The notes beneath the pieces are model-generated. The model ran no database searches. It was not told the DNA's origin and was given only the letters and a program-made list of their open reading frames with translations. From Coccinella septempunctata (Eukaryota; Arthropoda; Insecta; Coleoptera; Coccinellidae), in contig NC_058191.1 of the NCBI RefSeq assembly GCF_907165205.1, positions 188,501 to 252,500 of the forward strand: a DNA stretch of 64,000 bases, read 5' to 3'. Made by a program: the position numbers and the translations under genes. Shown here one piece after another: positions 33,478-44,670 of this stretch. Each line of letters opens with the position of its first letter. Position 1 is the stretch's first letter.

Positions 33478-34440
33478 CATTATGTAGTAGATATTTTTCT
33501 ACTACAATGTAGTGAAAAATGGTATTTTTACACGATCTGGAGCGATCTGTATCAATTTTCCAGATCGAGTTTAAATCTTATTTCTGGACGTGTTGTAGTA
33601 CAAAAATGTCTACTACATAACTCGAGAAAAATGTACATTTTTTTGCACTACAACACGTCCAGAAATTGGATTTAAACTCGATCTGGAGCGACGAGCGACG
33701 ACCCTCTCTTTTGACCAACAAGATTGAAAACATGCGTACTGCTAATTTAATTCCATTCATTCTCATTCATTGGAGCGACGTTGTGGTCTCAACATAAATC
33801 CAAAGATTATAGACATCTTTACATGAATCGAGTGTTGCTGACTCATCAGTTCCGACGCTTCATGAATCCAGTAAACATAGGTTGAGAAAGAGTATCTAAT
33901 TTTGAGCTTTGAGCAGATATTTAGATACATCCATTTTCATAATCAAACTTGAAGTATACCTTCCTTTAATAGTGTCATTCTTAGTGAGGTTAAAAGGAAG
34001 CTTTAAAACTAATAAAGGGAATGTTTGATTATGAAAGTGGACGTTAGCGTTTTCAATAATCTCGAAGTTATTTATCATGTTGATAAATTCTAGAATGAAA
34101 ATGCCATTCTAAAAAATGAAGTTTCAAGTCTGAACAGCAAGATAAATAACAGGAAGATAAATGACAGTACAGTCGATCGAAAAATCTCGAAATTCAAGAT
34201 GTGTGCCAGACAAAAAAAAAGAAAAACTTTTTGGGATATAATTGTATCTTACATAGGTTGTCTATGGTAACCATATTGAATCTTCCCCACAAACAAGCAT
34301 TGTGTTGTTGCTTTTGACCAACAACAAAAGATCGAAAATGTATATGTATGTACCTACTGCTAATTCAAATCTGATGAGGCAATGACATAAATATGGTGTT
34401 GCTTCTTTCAACTGACAAAAATATTGAAAAAAGGGGAAGC
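33478..34440. repeat. hAT-associated 5' repeat block, copy C
   Basis: Best match to 160-1130, sharing tgtagtgaaaaatgg, gatctggagcgatctgtatc and cagtaaacataggttgagaa in order. Lies upstream of hAT copy 3. Contains a hairpin MITE at about 33938-34040. Confidence 0.65.
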
Positions 34441-34524
34441 TAATACACAAGCATTTTGTTGTTGGTTTTTTGACTGAATGGGGGTGACCTACATAGTTTT
34501 GACCGACTACAATTTTGAAAAAAG

Positions 34525-34560
34525 TCACAGATTACAGAGAATATTCTCTGTAATCTGTGA
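34525..34560. repeat. Perfect 36-bp palindrome
   Basis: tcacagattacagagaat followed immediately by its exact complement, with no spacer. Could be an excision scar or two fused element ends. Confidence 0.8.
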
Positions 34561-35126
34561 AACAAAGTGGTCTCGAGCGCGATCGATAGATAAATGTTTA
34601 CTGGGAGCATCTCCAGCATTGTCGCTCGTATCATGAAGATGTAGCAATCTTCTTGGCTCGTACAATGTTTTCATCTTCGAAACATTTGAAATGAATTGAG
34701 GGTATTAGGTTTATATAAATGATTAGGTTATCATATTGTCACTGCTGTTTTTCAGTCACGATTAAGGGCAATCCCTTTGTTTCGGATGTGAATATCAAAC
34801 GATACGACAAAATTAAACTGTTTTTATTCACTCTTCTCCCATGATTAAAGTTCAATATATATCGGCGACTTCACCATTATTGATTGGGTAATTTATATTC
34901 AGCACATCGCTTCTATAGAAATATTATCCGTATAAATGAAGCCTCTCTTTGACGACTAATGAAGTTTTCTTATTTTTATTGTTTCAACGCGCTAACTTGA
35001 TGAAATATAACTTAACCGCCAGATGACCTTGAATGAGGATGCCATATCTCGCATTAGTCATCTTATCATGTAGATATGTAGATCTCGATCGCTTTCGAGT
35101 CCACCTTCTTCCAATATTTTAGTAGC
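34561..35126. other. Spacer between divergent ORFs, no gene
   Basis: 34818-35060 repeats 2291-2620. The remainder is AT-rich without ORF. Together with 33160-34560 it forms the spacer between the divergent ORFs at 31438-33159 and 35334-36353. Confidence 0.45.
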
Positions 35127-35333
35127 AAAAGTTACAACTCTGACAAGCTTTTGTCAGAAATGTTGTAGTCTCTTTAGAATATGTGGAGTATTTGAAATGT
35201 ATAAAAGTTGCCGTATGTTTCGAACATGGATAGTTTCTTCTTGAAAGCCAAGGCATACACAACGCTCGATTAAAGTGCGAACTTTTGTGATAGAGTACGG
35301 TTTTCATAGTGTTGTATTAGTGTTCTTGAACTT
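35127..35333 (+). promoter_or_regulatory. Shared TATA promoter block, BED-LINE chimera 2
   Basis: TATAAAAG at 35200-35207 is followed about 30 bp downstream by the probable start region (atggatagtttcttcttgaa), then cgctcgattaaagtg (35263-35277) and the ATG at 35334 (or 35352). It is an inverted copy of 33160-33405. The homology continues upstream of the TATA box (aagcttttgtcagaaatgtt), beyond what a LINE transcript would normally carry. Confidence 0.6.
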
Positions 35334-36353
35334 TTGTGTGAACTAACAAATATGTCCAAACAAAGTGAATCGTGGAAGTATTTTACGAAAGACGATTCTT
35401 CGGAAAAGGCGATTTGCGATTTATGTAAAAAAAAGTACTGCTACAAGAAAAATGTGACAAATTTAAAAAGCCACTTGCAAAGAATGCATAAAGTGACTTT
35501 CCCACCGAATCGCAGTAGTACTGATAATACTAGCAGTTCACCGCAGTTGAATCCTATGATGAACAATAAACGCCAGAAATCAATGAATATCAACCTGTCC
35601 TCTGCACCTCAGCAACCTATGGATATCCCTACATACTCCAACATTGCCAAGTCGAAATCGATGGTTGCAGACAAACCTTGGGATACCGATCAAGTTAATT
35701 CGAAGACTAAGCTTGATATCATGAGAAATATGAATGTTTCCCAAGTAGATCAAATTAATGTCGGCGCCATTTTCATAGGCTGCTATGTCCCTGATGGAGC
35801 TGAAAATTTCAAGAAAGTCGCTATTGAGAAACTCGCCTCAAATTATAATATTCCGGAAGATGAAGAGCAACTGCCCAAAGTCAGAATTGTGGGTCTAGTC
35901 GAGAATTATTCCAGTGAGGATATTTTGAAATCTTTGAAGACCCAAAACAAAATTTTTTCTGAAGAGTCCCACTTGAGAGTTTTGAAAACATGGGCCACAC
36001 AAAAGAATAAAAAAATTTTTCAAGCACTGATCGAGTTAGATGCAGTTACTTATAATTTGGTGATGGATCGACGAAAAGTGTTTGTAAATTTTGATGACTG
36101 CTCAGTCTACGATGCCACTGGTGTTATCTGCTTTCGATGTAGTGGCTTCAATCATAGTCAGATCAAATGTACCCGTGAAGTGACTTGTCCGAAGTGTGCC
36201 GGTAATCATATCTTGAATTACTGTAGCAGCTCCGTTTACAAGTGCTTAAATTGTACTAATGCTAACCTTACTAATAATTCTCATGCTGCTTGGGATGCCG
36301 TAAAATGCCCTATCTATAAGAAAAAACTGAATAACAGTAATTTTAGATTATGA
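35334..36353 (+). CDS. BED finger fused to LINE ORF1 zinc-knuckle protein (copy 2)
   Basis: 339 aa. BED finger at residues 14-52 (Cys28, Cys31, His47, His52) with NLKSHLQRMH as in the hAT proteins, then a short hAT-type linker (NKRQKSMN, NLSSAP). From about residue 110 it is Jockey-type ORF1: INVGAIFIGCYVPDG, a pre-C2HC-like domain (RIVGLVENYSSEDILKSLK), then knuckles CFRCSGFNHSQIKC, CPKCAGNHILNYC and a third ending AVKCPIYKK. It keeps some 60 more LINE-derived residues than the copy at 14974-15978, so the fusion point differs or the other copy has a deletion. Driven by a hAT-type TATA promoter and followed by an endonuclease fragment. Open frame; function unknown, probably nucleic-acid binding. 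Confidence 0.75.
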   Translation: MCELTNMSKQSESWKYFTKDDSSEKAICDLCKKKYCYKKNVTNLKSHLQRMHKVTFPPNRSSTDNTSSSPQLNPMMNNKRQKSMNINLSSAPQQPMDIPTYSNIAKSKSMVADKPWDTDQVNSKTKLDIMRNMNVSQVDQINVGAIFIGCYVPDGAENFKKVAIEKLASNYNIPEDEEQLPKVRIVGLVENYSSEDILKSLKTQNKIFSEESHLRVLKTWATQKNKKIFQALIELDAVTYNLVMDRRKVFVNFDDCSVYDATGVICFRCSGFNHSQIKCTREVTCPKCAGNHILNYCSSSVYKCLNCTNANLTNNSHAAWDAVKCPIYKKKLNNSNFRL

Positions 36354-36469
36354 GATCTGTGGTGATCAGTATGTTTTGTACACAGAACACATGCATGATT
36401 TACTTTATAGTTTTGTGAGATCTAATCTGTTAACTTATTGTCCAAAGATTATAGAGTTAACTCAATTAT

Positions 36470-36620
36470 TATTACTGTCCACTTGATCTCGCTTCCATTA
36501 GGGAGGCTTCGCCGAAATCAACATACTTATTGGGCTTGAATTCAATCTCCGAGGCTGTAGCTGTTATATTTTTAATACTACTTTTGGACATTATGAGGAT
36601 ATTCTTGATGCAACCCCACC
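36470..36620 (+). pseudogene. LINE endonuclease fragment after chimera 2
   Basis: Encodes CPLDLASIREA and LLLDIMRIFLM, colinear with the endonuclease remnant after chimera 1 (14425-14875, which reads CPLDLAF and LLLDIMRIFLM). Separated from the ORF1 stop by a deletion and a solo ccaaagattatagag motif (36441). Confidence 0.55.
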
Positions 36621-38377
36621 CCATCTTCCTTTCTTTTCGTGTTTTACGACGCTTTTTAGCTTTTTATACTATTATACAGACTGCTCCTAGTTATTAATTA
36701 TTCGGGTTTAATCGCTATAGCCAGTACAAGCATCAGATATTTGAATTTTTCTATTACATACTGAGTATTTTGAAATTCGGTGTTTTAATTAACTATTCTA
36801 AATCTAAAGGATTAAAAAATAAATTTCCCATTCAGAACTTCAGCTGTCACCAACAATTTGCTTCTAATTTTCAATTTTCAATCGGAAGCCATGTAAGTTT
36901 AAATACATAGTAGATATAAAATTCCCTTGATTCTTGGATTTTTCGCAGGTTTTTTTTCAAATTTTAGTCGTAAATTCTATCAAATATTTGAAGTGATTTT
37001 CCTACCGAATTAATAAGCTCACATGGATTTCTGTCTGGAAATTGCAAAGTTGAAATAACTATTGAATTAAGCTCCAAAGCTTTACTTGTTTGTTGAACGG
37101 AAACTAATTAACCAGGCTTTTAAAACACACACTCTTCCTAATATTTCACGATATCTATTCTCAGGAGAAAAAGGCTTGTTTTTATGTCTGACAACAGTGT
37201 AGTCATGAATTGCCGTCGTTTTAATAAATTTTTAATTTTGTTGGGCAGTTTTATGTATTTCTTCCTGTAGAATGAAATAGTTGCATTAGTTCTGATTTAT
37301 ATATTGTCAATTATTCAAAAATATGTTTATTTATTTTTCTTATAAATTTTATATGTTGACTGTTTGTATTCGTTTGTATTGTTATAAAGAAATTAGTAAA
37401 AAGTAGCAGAACTCACTTCATATTCAATTGAAAGAAATGCCCTCGTTATGTATTTACATAATATAGGTGTCCTACATTGTATTCTTAGTAGGAGCCCCAG
37501 ATTTGTCTTGCTCTTAGGTCCCCTAGTTAGGTTAATCCGCCACTGGTTTTATATTCAGTAAATGTCCCTCGGTTTTCGAGATATTCGACATTTTCGAAAA
37601 TTCAAAAATATTGTACCCTTTGCTGTTCTTTTTGCTAGCAAGGCACCAAATGAAACAATTTTCTCAATCTGTTTTCTGAATAATATTCCTGGAGAAATAA
37701 ATATCCTATGGAATGTTGTTCATGATTTTTGGGGCGCATGCATAGTTTTTTCAAACAAAGATCTGAATCAAGATTCCTGTCTTGCTTATTTTTTCTTCTA
37801 AGTTCAACCTTATGTGGTGTCTTAGAAATTATGGTTACCTGAGTACCAAAGTAAGAAAAAACATATGCCTGTTTCATCGAGATTCGGAAATGGTATAAGT
37901 CACTGTATTTCCAACATTTAATACAAATAAATTCCTATTGCAATGAGTCAAGGCCTAGTTCAATGTAAACCTTATTTTTTTTAATTATCAGCAACCGAAA
38001 TGAGACATGCAAGAAGAATAAAGCAATCATTCATTAGGTGTTGAGCATGTACATATTAGAGCTCGTAGTAGCCAATTTGAACAACTTTTGAACCGCCACA
38101 ACGTCTTCTACCCGCTGGTACCAAATTATCCATTCATTACGCCACACCCTGTATATAGGGTCAGTACATCAGCATGTTCCTAGATTACCTGGTTTTCTTC
38201 GGCTTTGTATAGAATATGCCGCAACCACAAATGTCGATTCAAAGGTGTTGTAGATTTATTTGATTGTGAGCCATTGAACTAAAGAAAGTTTCTTTCTTTA
38301 GTTCAATGTTGTGAGCCTTATTCTGACATAAGAAGGGCTGTTTTGGGTTCGTGGCTTCATTCGCTTTTTGTGTGCAG
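36621..38377. other. No gene seen
   Basis: AT-rich sequence with chance ORFs only (the longest, near 37562-37877, are unlike known proteins). A 30-bp palindrome made of two copies of attgaactaaagaaa lies at about 38274-38303. Confidence 0.4.
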
Positions 38378-38585
38378 TTGGGTGTGAGTTTTTTTCCTCA
38401 TTGAGTTTTTTTCAGCCCATGCTTTTAGCTTCATTTCATAAACTCTATGCATTATAAGCTTATTTTGTTATTTATCTCTAGTTAAGTTTTTGTTATGATG
38501 TTTTTTCTTTCCCATTCCTTAATAATTGGCTTCGGCTATGGAATAGTGTATGAATTGAATAAATATGACTGACATGTGTAGACCT
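38378..38585. repeat. Repeat inverted with respect to 13766-13960
   Basis: Shares tgagtttttttcctcattga, agcttcatttcataaa and gcttcggctatggaatagtg with the complement of 13766-13960. Probably a retroelement 3' UTR. Confidence 0.5.
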
Positions 38586-38590
38586 CATTA

Positions 38591-40150
38591 GATAGATAGA
38601 TAGAAAAATATTTATTCATCCTTTAAGACATAGATTTATGTATAGGACGAGTCAAAATTTTTTACATTACAATATTTAGACATACCACATATGCTCATTT
38701 ATTGAGTCAACATTTTTTAAAGATATAACAATAATGATCATAGACACTATAAAAACACTGTTTTCATTTTGAATTCATTTTTTTGAAGACATTGTATGTA
38801 ACGAGGAAGATGATTGAAAAGTTTGACACTTTGATAAAATGGAGACATTTCGAATTTCGCAGTTTTATGCATAGGGAAATATAATGGGTCCTTATTTCTC
38901 GCATTATGAGAATGGAAACTAGAGAGTTTAACAATACTGTCCTCATTTTCTTTCATATACATATAAGACACCTGAAAATTAACAAAAAACCCAGAGTAAA
39001 AATACCATTATTGTCTTTGAAGATCGGCCTGTAAGAGAAACGCGGATAACAGTTGAAAAAACGGAGTATTCATTTCTGAATAATAAAAACTCTGTTTGTT
39101 TCGGAAGAGTTACCCCATAGCAGAATATTATAAGTCAGTTGGCTATACACCAAGCAATAATAGTAGATGTTAATGGAAGTGCGCTCCTCACTCTACTTAA
39201 TGCAAAATAGGAATTATTGAGTTTTTTGCAAACGGCATTGATATGCGTATGCCATTTCAAGCGTCTATCAATATGGATACCTAGAAACTTAGTATGGCTT
39301 TTAGCTGTTATAATTGTATCCAGAGGTAAAACGAACAACAAACCTATCATCGAAGCTGGACAAAATAAAATGAATGCATTTTGTTTTATCAACGTTCATT
39401 CTAATCCGGTTCCTAAGACACCGTTCATCGAAACTTTGCTCAAGCAATTCACATATAGGCTTTGCAACTCCTCCAATAACGTATCTGCAGTAACAGCTAT
39501 GGATGAATCGTCAACAAATAAAACTATCCTAATCAACCTGAGCACTGAGTTCAGTAAGCGTAGAAATATTTTCTTCAAATTTGATGGAAGGTCGTTTATG
39601 AATAGAAGGAACAAAAGTGGTCCAAGAAGAGATCCCTGAGGCACTCCCTTATTTCAAGTTACGTTCACTTAAAAATCAATCACCCACATCAACTGACGCG
39701 ATTCTACACTCAAGATAACTTCGAATCCAATCTAGAAAGATGCCTCTGAATCCAAATTTATAAAGTTTATCTAATATGAACTGGTGCGAGAGACTTTCAA
39801 ATGCCCTTGACAAATCAAAAAATAAAGCTGATACATATGAGCCATTATCTATAGATGTTCGTAAAAAAATTCAACAAAATTCAACGTCCCAGTTTTGGTT
39901 GAACGACCTGACCATTGAGTATTAAACCACTGTAAGGGTTTAATAGTATACTCAATGCCTAAAGCCATGCTGAGCATCATCAAGGATCTCAAATCTGTCA
40001 AGATACTTCATCATTCCACCATATACTATTTTCTCAAATATTTTAGAAAAGGTAGAAAAAGATGGCAATAGGTCTGTAATTTGAAACAGCATCCATAACA
40101 TCCTTTTTGAAAATTGGAATAACAGTTGCCTTCTTGAGAAGACGGGAAAA
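38591..40150 (-). pseudogene. LINE (Jockey-like) reverse transcriptase, 3' half
   Basis: Minus-strand order: KKATVIPIFKKD and SNYRPIAI (RT start), LFFDLSRAFESL (first catalytic Asp region), MPQGSLLGPLLFLLFINDLP, LFVDDSSIAV (DD box; usually YADD), TKFLGIHIDRRLKWHTHI, then the C-terminal region with ARNKDPLYFP. Ends in a tandem ctat tail (complement at 38591-38610). Several stops and frameshifts, including a small hairpin at about 39920-39960, so inactive. No endonuclease part. Same family as the truncated copy at 6785-7545. It may be the RT of the LINE whose ORF1 was fused to the BED finger, but no linking sequence shows this. Confidence 0.75.
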
Positions 40151-40159
40151 ACTCCAGTT

Positions 40160-40410
40160 TCTTCTGAGAGCGATACCTTATGCCCTCACAAGCCGTTATT
40201 TCAATGAAGAGTTAGATCTGAAAACTGTTTTTTTGGGATGCTGCCAATTACCTGATTATATTAAACTTCTGCGAAGATAGCCAAAGCAATTGGAAAATTG
40301 GTAAATAAATACGATCTCAGAAATAAGGTGAATTTAATGATCACTTGAAGGCCGTCAGAGGAGAGTTGTGGTGGAGGCATTTTGGCTGTTGTGCCAAATT
40401 TTTTTATGTG
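40160..40410 (+). pseudogene. hAT transposase fragment
   Basis: Decayed copy of the catalytic-core segment, reading RYFNEELDLKTVFLGCCQLP and further pieces (LKAVRGEL, HFGCCA-like), as in 24300-24500. In the opposite orientation to the complete copies. Confidence 0.65.
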
Positions 40411-41062
40411 GATATTCATTAAAAAATTGATTTACCTCGGAAAGTGAGAAACACATGATATTATAATATTATCCTGATTCTCTCTGAACCAAAGTACCCC
40501 TCAGAAGCAGTTATATGAGCTTGTCAACATTTGTTCTTCAATGGGAAAATCTTTTTTTTTTCAGTTTGACGAAAACAAATATTTCTAGCTTTCTGAACTG
40601 TTAGGACTGAATAATAAGAATTCCATATGAATAAGACCACTTAGTGATTTTAGATTAGGGTGACCAGACGTCCGTCATTGTGACGGATAGTCCGTCAATC
40701 GTCCAAGAAGTCCGTCCCTGAGAAACGTCCATCAAAATCTTGAATTTAATTCAGTATTTTTCTCAAGAACATTTGAGATGGATAATAAAAAAAGAAAGTG
40801 CAAATTTACGGAAGATCTTTCAAAAGAATTTCCATTCCTTAAAAATACAAAACTTGATTCTGAAGTCCAATGTACGAAGGGTCAATTCGGCGTTGTATTT
40901 GGAGAAGGAAGGTATATTATACCTATACCATACAGCACATGTATATCCATGGAATGTCCATTGGACGTACAAAATGGACATGACGGACATCCATTGTACG
41001 TCCAGTTATGTACAATGTTTGGTCCAGAAAACGTCCGACCCTCACTGGATTTAACATCCTAT

Positions 41063-41317
41063 GGACGTACATATAGGATGTACAATGGACGTACAGACAG
41101 GATGTACATTGGACGTACATACAGGATGTACATTGAATGTACATACAAGATGTACATTGGACGTACATACAGGATGTACATTGAACGTACATACAGGATA
41201 TACATTGGACGTACATACAAGATATACAATGGACGTACATACAGGATGTCCAGTGGACGTACATAAAGGATGTACATTGGACGTACATACAGGATGTACA
41301 ATGGACGAACATACAGG
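41063..41317. repeat. 24-bp minisatellite, about 10.6 copies
   Basis: Unit ggacgtacatacaggatgta plus catt. Ten full units in perfect 24-bp register (41063-41302) plus a partial one, with point changes but no indels. The unit contains complementary words (gtacat/atgtac, tccat/atgga), so either strand can form hairpins. Long ORFs on both strands here are artefacts of the array. Confidence 0.9.
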
Positions 41318-41489
41318 TACGTCCATTGTACATCCGAACCTCACTGGATTTAACATCCTATGGACATACCTACAGGATGTACAATGGACGAACATGCAGG
41401 TACGTCCATTGTACATCCTATAGGTACGTCCATAGGATGTTAAATCCAGTGAGGTTCGGACATTTTCTGGACCATTCATTGTATTATAC

Positions 41490-42232
41490 ATAAGTGGACG
41501 TTATTTGGGAGTCTCAAATGCCCATTTTATTGGGGTTAGCATTTTTTAATTTTGATTCGAAAAAGGTATTTTAAAATCCCACCTATCAACACATATATTC
41601 ATTGATAATCATAAGGAAATTTGGATTATTGAAAAATGAAATGCCTGGAAATGTTCAACATCTTTATGTGAAAAATTAAAATAAAATAAATTACAAGTAA
41701 GTATAATTTGAAGATTGGACTACTACCCCTATGAAAAAAAACTAAACTACAAAAAAACTGAATAACAAAGAAGCAGATATATAGGTATATACACTGAATA
41801 GGAATTAACACTTATGATTTTCTATATCGTTGGCTCCTCGAAGCCATTTGGAAATAGCCTCTTCTATATCCTTCCTGTCCCCTTTACTGGAGTGTATGGC
41901 CGTTTCTGTAAATTTATTTCATTGAAATTTTGCTGTTGTCATATCATATATCAGTACATCACCATACTATAATTATAATAGAATGGTGATAATATCTATT
42001 GAAAATTGAATTTCTGGATATTTTCTCGTAATTTCGTTTCATATTCTTATATTGTTGTCCCCCTACCAAATAATAGATATTCATGGTTGTGAAAAGACAA
42101 AAATAAATTTTTTACGATAGTATGAATATAATTATAACTAATGAAATCATCAAATTAACATGAAACAGAGATAAACATTCGTGGTTCGTATAAGCATTCA
42201 ACATTCAATTCTTTCAACATTTCTGCCCATTA
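41490..42232. other. Middle of the repeat element, no gene assigned
   Basis: AT-rich. A minus-strand stretch at 41823-41915 preceded by a splice-acceptor-like tttacag could encode KDIEEAISKWLRGAND before a stop, resembling a transposase C-terminus, but this is too short to call. Confidence 0.3.
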
Positions 42233-42424
42233 AGCCCGTTTGCAACAGCCGAGAATTCTCTGGAGAATTCTGTACAAAATTCTCGCAAGAAAAGGGCGGA
42301 GCCTATTTAGTACGCAATTGAACAGAGAATTCTACCGAAAGTGCGTATGCAACGGTACATAATTCACGGCGCATGAAATCTCGAGTAAATTTTCTAGAGA
42401 ATTCTCGGCTGTTGCAAACGGGCT
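42233..42424. mobile_element. PIF/Harbinger-type MITE, copy 1
   Basis: 192 bp. Ends AGCCCGTTTGCAACAGCCGA and complement, flanked by TTA on both sides (42230-42232, 42425-42427), the 3-bp duplication of PIF/Harbinger elements. A decayed copy lies at 60194-60327. Confidence 0.8.
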
Positions 42425-42433
42425 TTAGATGAT

Positions 42434-42637
42434 ATGTTTTTATCTACACGTAAATTTGCCACTTCCCTCAAGAATAAAAACTTCGACTCACCTCGTTACT
42501 ATCAAATATATGCACCACACACTGGAACTAGAACTAGACACTATACTTCAAAAGTAGTTCAACAAGCTAATGTCAAAATATTCACAAATTTACAAAATAT
42601 GTCGAGTCCACTTCAAAATCCACTGATTACAGATTAA
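42434..42637 (+). other. Unassigned 67-codon ORF
   Basis: Reads MFLSTRKFATSL…NMSSPLQNPLITD. Its composition is protein-like (balanced, few low-complexity runs), but no family is recognised. It sits inside a repeat element, so it may be the 3' end of an element gene. Weak call. Confidence 0.2.
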
Positions 42638-42887
42638 TGAGTTTCTCTTAGATATTCTGTTCTGATTCTATATTTCGCTGTGTATCACTCAAATGAAACT
42701 CAAAAAATAAATGTTTCGGTCTTTGGGACGAAAGTTCCAGAGTAAAAAAAGGAATAATTATGAGAGGGCGGAACATCTGGGTTTCAACACAGTCAGTATG
42801 TACCTACTCTCAATGAGAGCCGAGACCGACATGGCAGCAATACAAGGGTGTATCTTTGCATACACATTCCTGTTATTTTCCTTATTT

Positions 42888-44670
42888 AAAGTACAATGGA
42901 CATCCATAAAACGTCCATTTTTGAACGTACAGTAAATGTCCAGAAATGTACATCCTACGAATGTTGAGAAATGAATAATTATAGATACTAGAAAATGATA
43001 CATCCAGTTGTCGTACAGAAAAGTACAATTTCTGGAAGTAGATATTTATATCCAGATCCGAACATCCAGAAGATGTACATTCATGGATAATTCACGTTGA
43101 TCCAAAATTGTACGTTGAATGGACGTACACTAACGTACAATTTCTGATAGTACAATTAAGATCCAGATTTGTATATCCAGAGGATGTCCAATAAGGGACG
43201 TTTATGGATGTTTGTCTAACCTCCCTCATTTAAAGTACAATGGACATCCATAAAACGTCCATTTTTGAACGTACAGTAAATGTCCAGAAATGTACATCCT
43301 ACGAATGTTGAGAAATGAATAATTATAGATAGTAGAAAATGATACATCCAGTTGTCGTACAGAAAAGTACAATTTCTGGAAGTAGATATTTATATCCAGA
43401 TCCGAACATCCAGAAGATGTACATTCATGGATAATTCACGTTGATCCAAAATTGTACGTTGAATGGACGTACACTAACGTACAATTTCTGATAGTACAAT
43501 TAAGATCCAGATTTGTATATCCAGAGGATGTCCAATAAGGGACGTTTATGGATGTTTGTCTAACCTCCCTCATTTAAAGTACAATGGACATCCATAAAAC
43601 GTCCATTTTTGAACACACAGTAAATGTCCAGAAATGTACATCCTACGAATGTTGAGAAATGAATAATTATAGATAGTAGAAAATGATACATCCAGTTGTC
43701 GTACAGAAAAGTACAATTTCTGGAATTAAATATTTATATCCAGATCCGAACATCCAGAAGATGTACATTCATGGATAATTCACGTTGATCCAAAATTGTA
43801 CGTTGAATGGACGTACACTAACGTACAATTTCTGATAGTACAATTCAGATCCAGATTTGTATATCCATAGGATGTCCAGTAAGGGACGTATTTGGATGTT
43901 TGTCCAATATCCCTTATTTAAAGTACAATGGACATCCATAAAACGTCCATTTTTGAACGTACAGTAAATGTCCAGAAATGTACATCCTACGAATGTTGAG
44001 AAATGAATAATTATAGATACTAGAAAATGATACATCCAGTTGTCGTACAGAAAAGTACAATTTCTGGAAGTAAATATTTATATCCAGATCCGAACAACCA
44101 AAAGATGTACATTCATGGATAATTCACGTTGATCCAAAATTGTACGTTGAATGGACGTACACTAACGTACAATTTCTGATAGTACAATTCAGATCCAGAT
44201 TTGTATATCCATAGGATGTCCAGTAAGGGACGTATTTGGATGTTTGTCCAATATCCCTTATTTAAAGTACAATGGACATCCATAAAACGTCCATTTTTGA
44301 ACGTACAGTAAATGTCCAGAAATGTACATCCTAGGAATGTTGAGAAATGAATAATTATAGATACTAGAAAATGATACATCCAGTTGTCGTACAGAAAAGT
44401 ACAATTTCTGGAAGTAAATATTTATATCCAGATCCGAACAACCAAAAGATGTACATTCATGGATAATTCACGTTGATCCAAAATTGTACGTTGAATGGAC
44501 GTACACTAACGTACAATTTCTGATAGTACAATTCAGATCCAGATTTGTATATCCATAGGATGTCCAGTAAGGGACGTATTTGGATGTTTGTCCAATATCC
44601 CTTATTTAAAGTACAATGGACATCCATAAAACGTCCATTTTTGAACGTACAGTAAATGTCCAGAAATGTA
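42888..44670. repeat. 344-bp tandem array, about 5.2 copies
   Basis: The word aaagtacaatggacatcc begins at 42888, 43232, 43576, 43920, 44264 and 44608: five intervals of exactly 344. Units differ by scattered substitutions and no net indels. Units 3-5 share changes (ttgtccaatatccctt for ttgtctaacctccctc), which shows stepwise amplification. Each unit is full of gtac, tggac and gtcca words related to the 24-bp array. Confidence 0.95.

Noticed and set aside
41063..41317. CRISPR-like array
   Set aside because: Units are contiguous without unique spacers, and the DNA is eukaryotic.
40923..41491. Overlapping long ORFs rich in MYIGRTYR- or CTSCMYVQ-type repeats
   Set aside because: The 24-bp unit is a multiple of three and has no stop in several frames, so open frames on both strands are automatic. 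No conserved start or domain.
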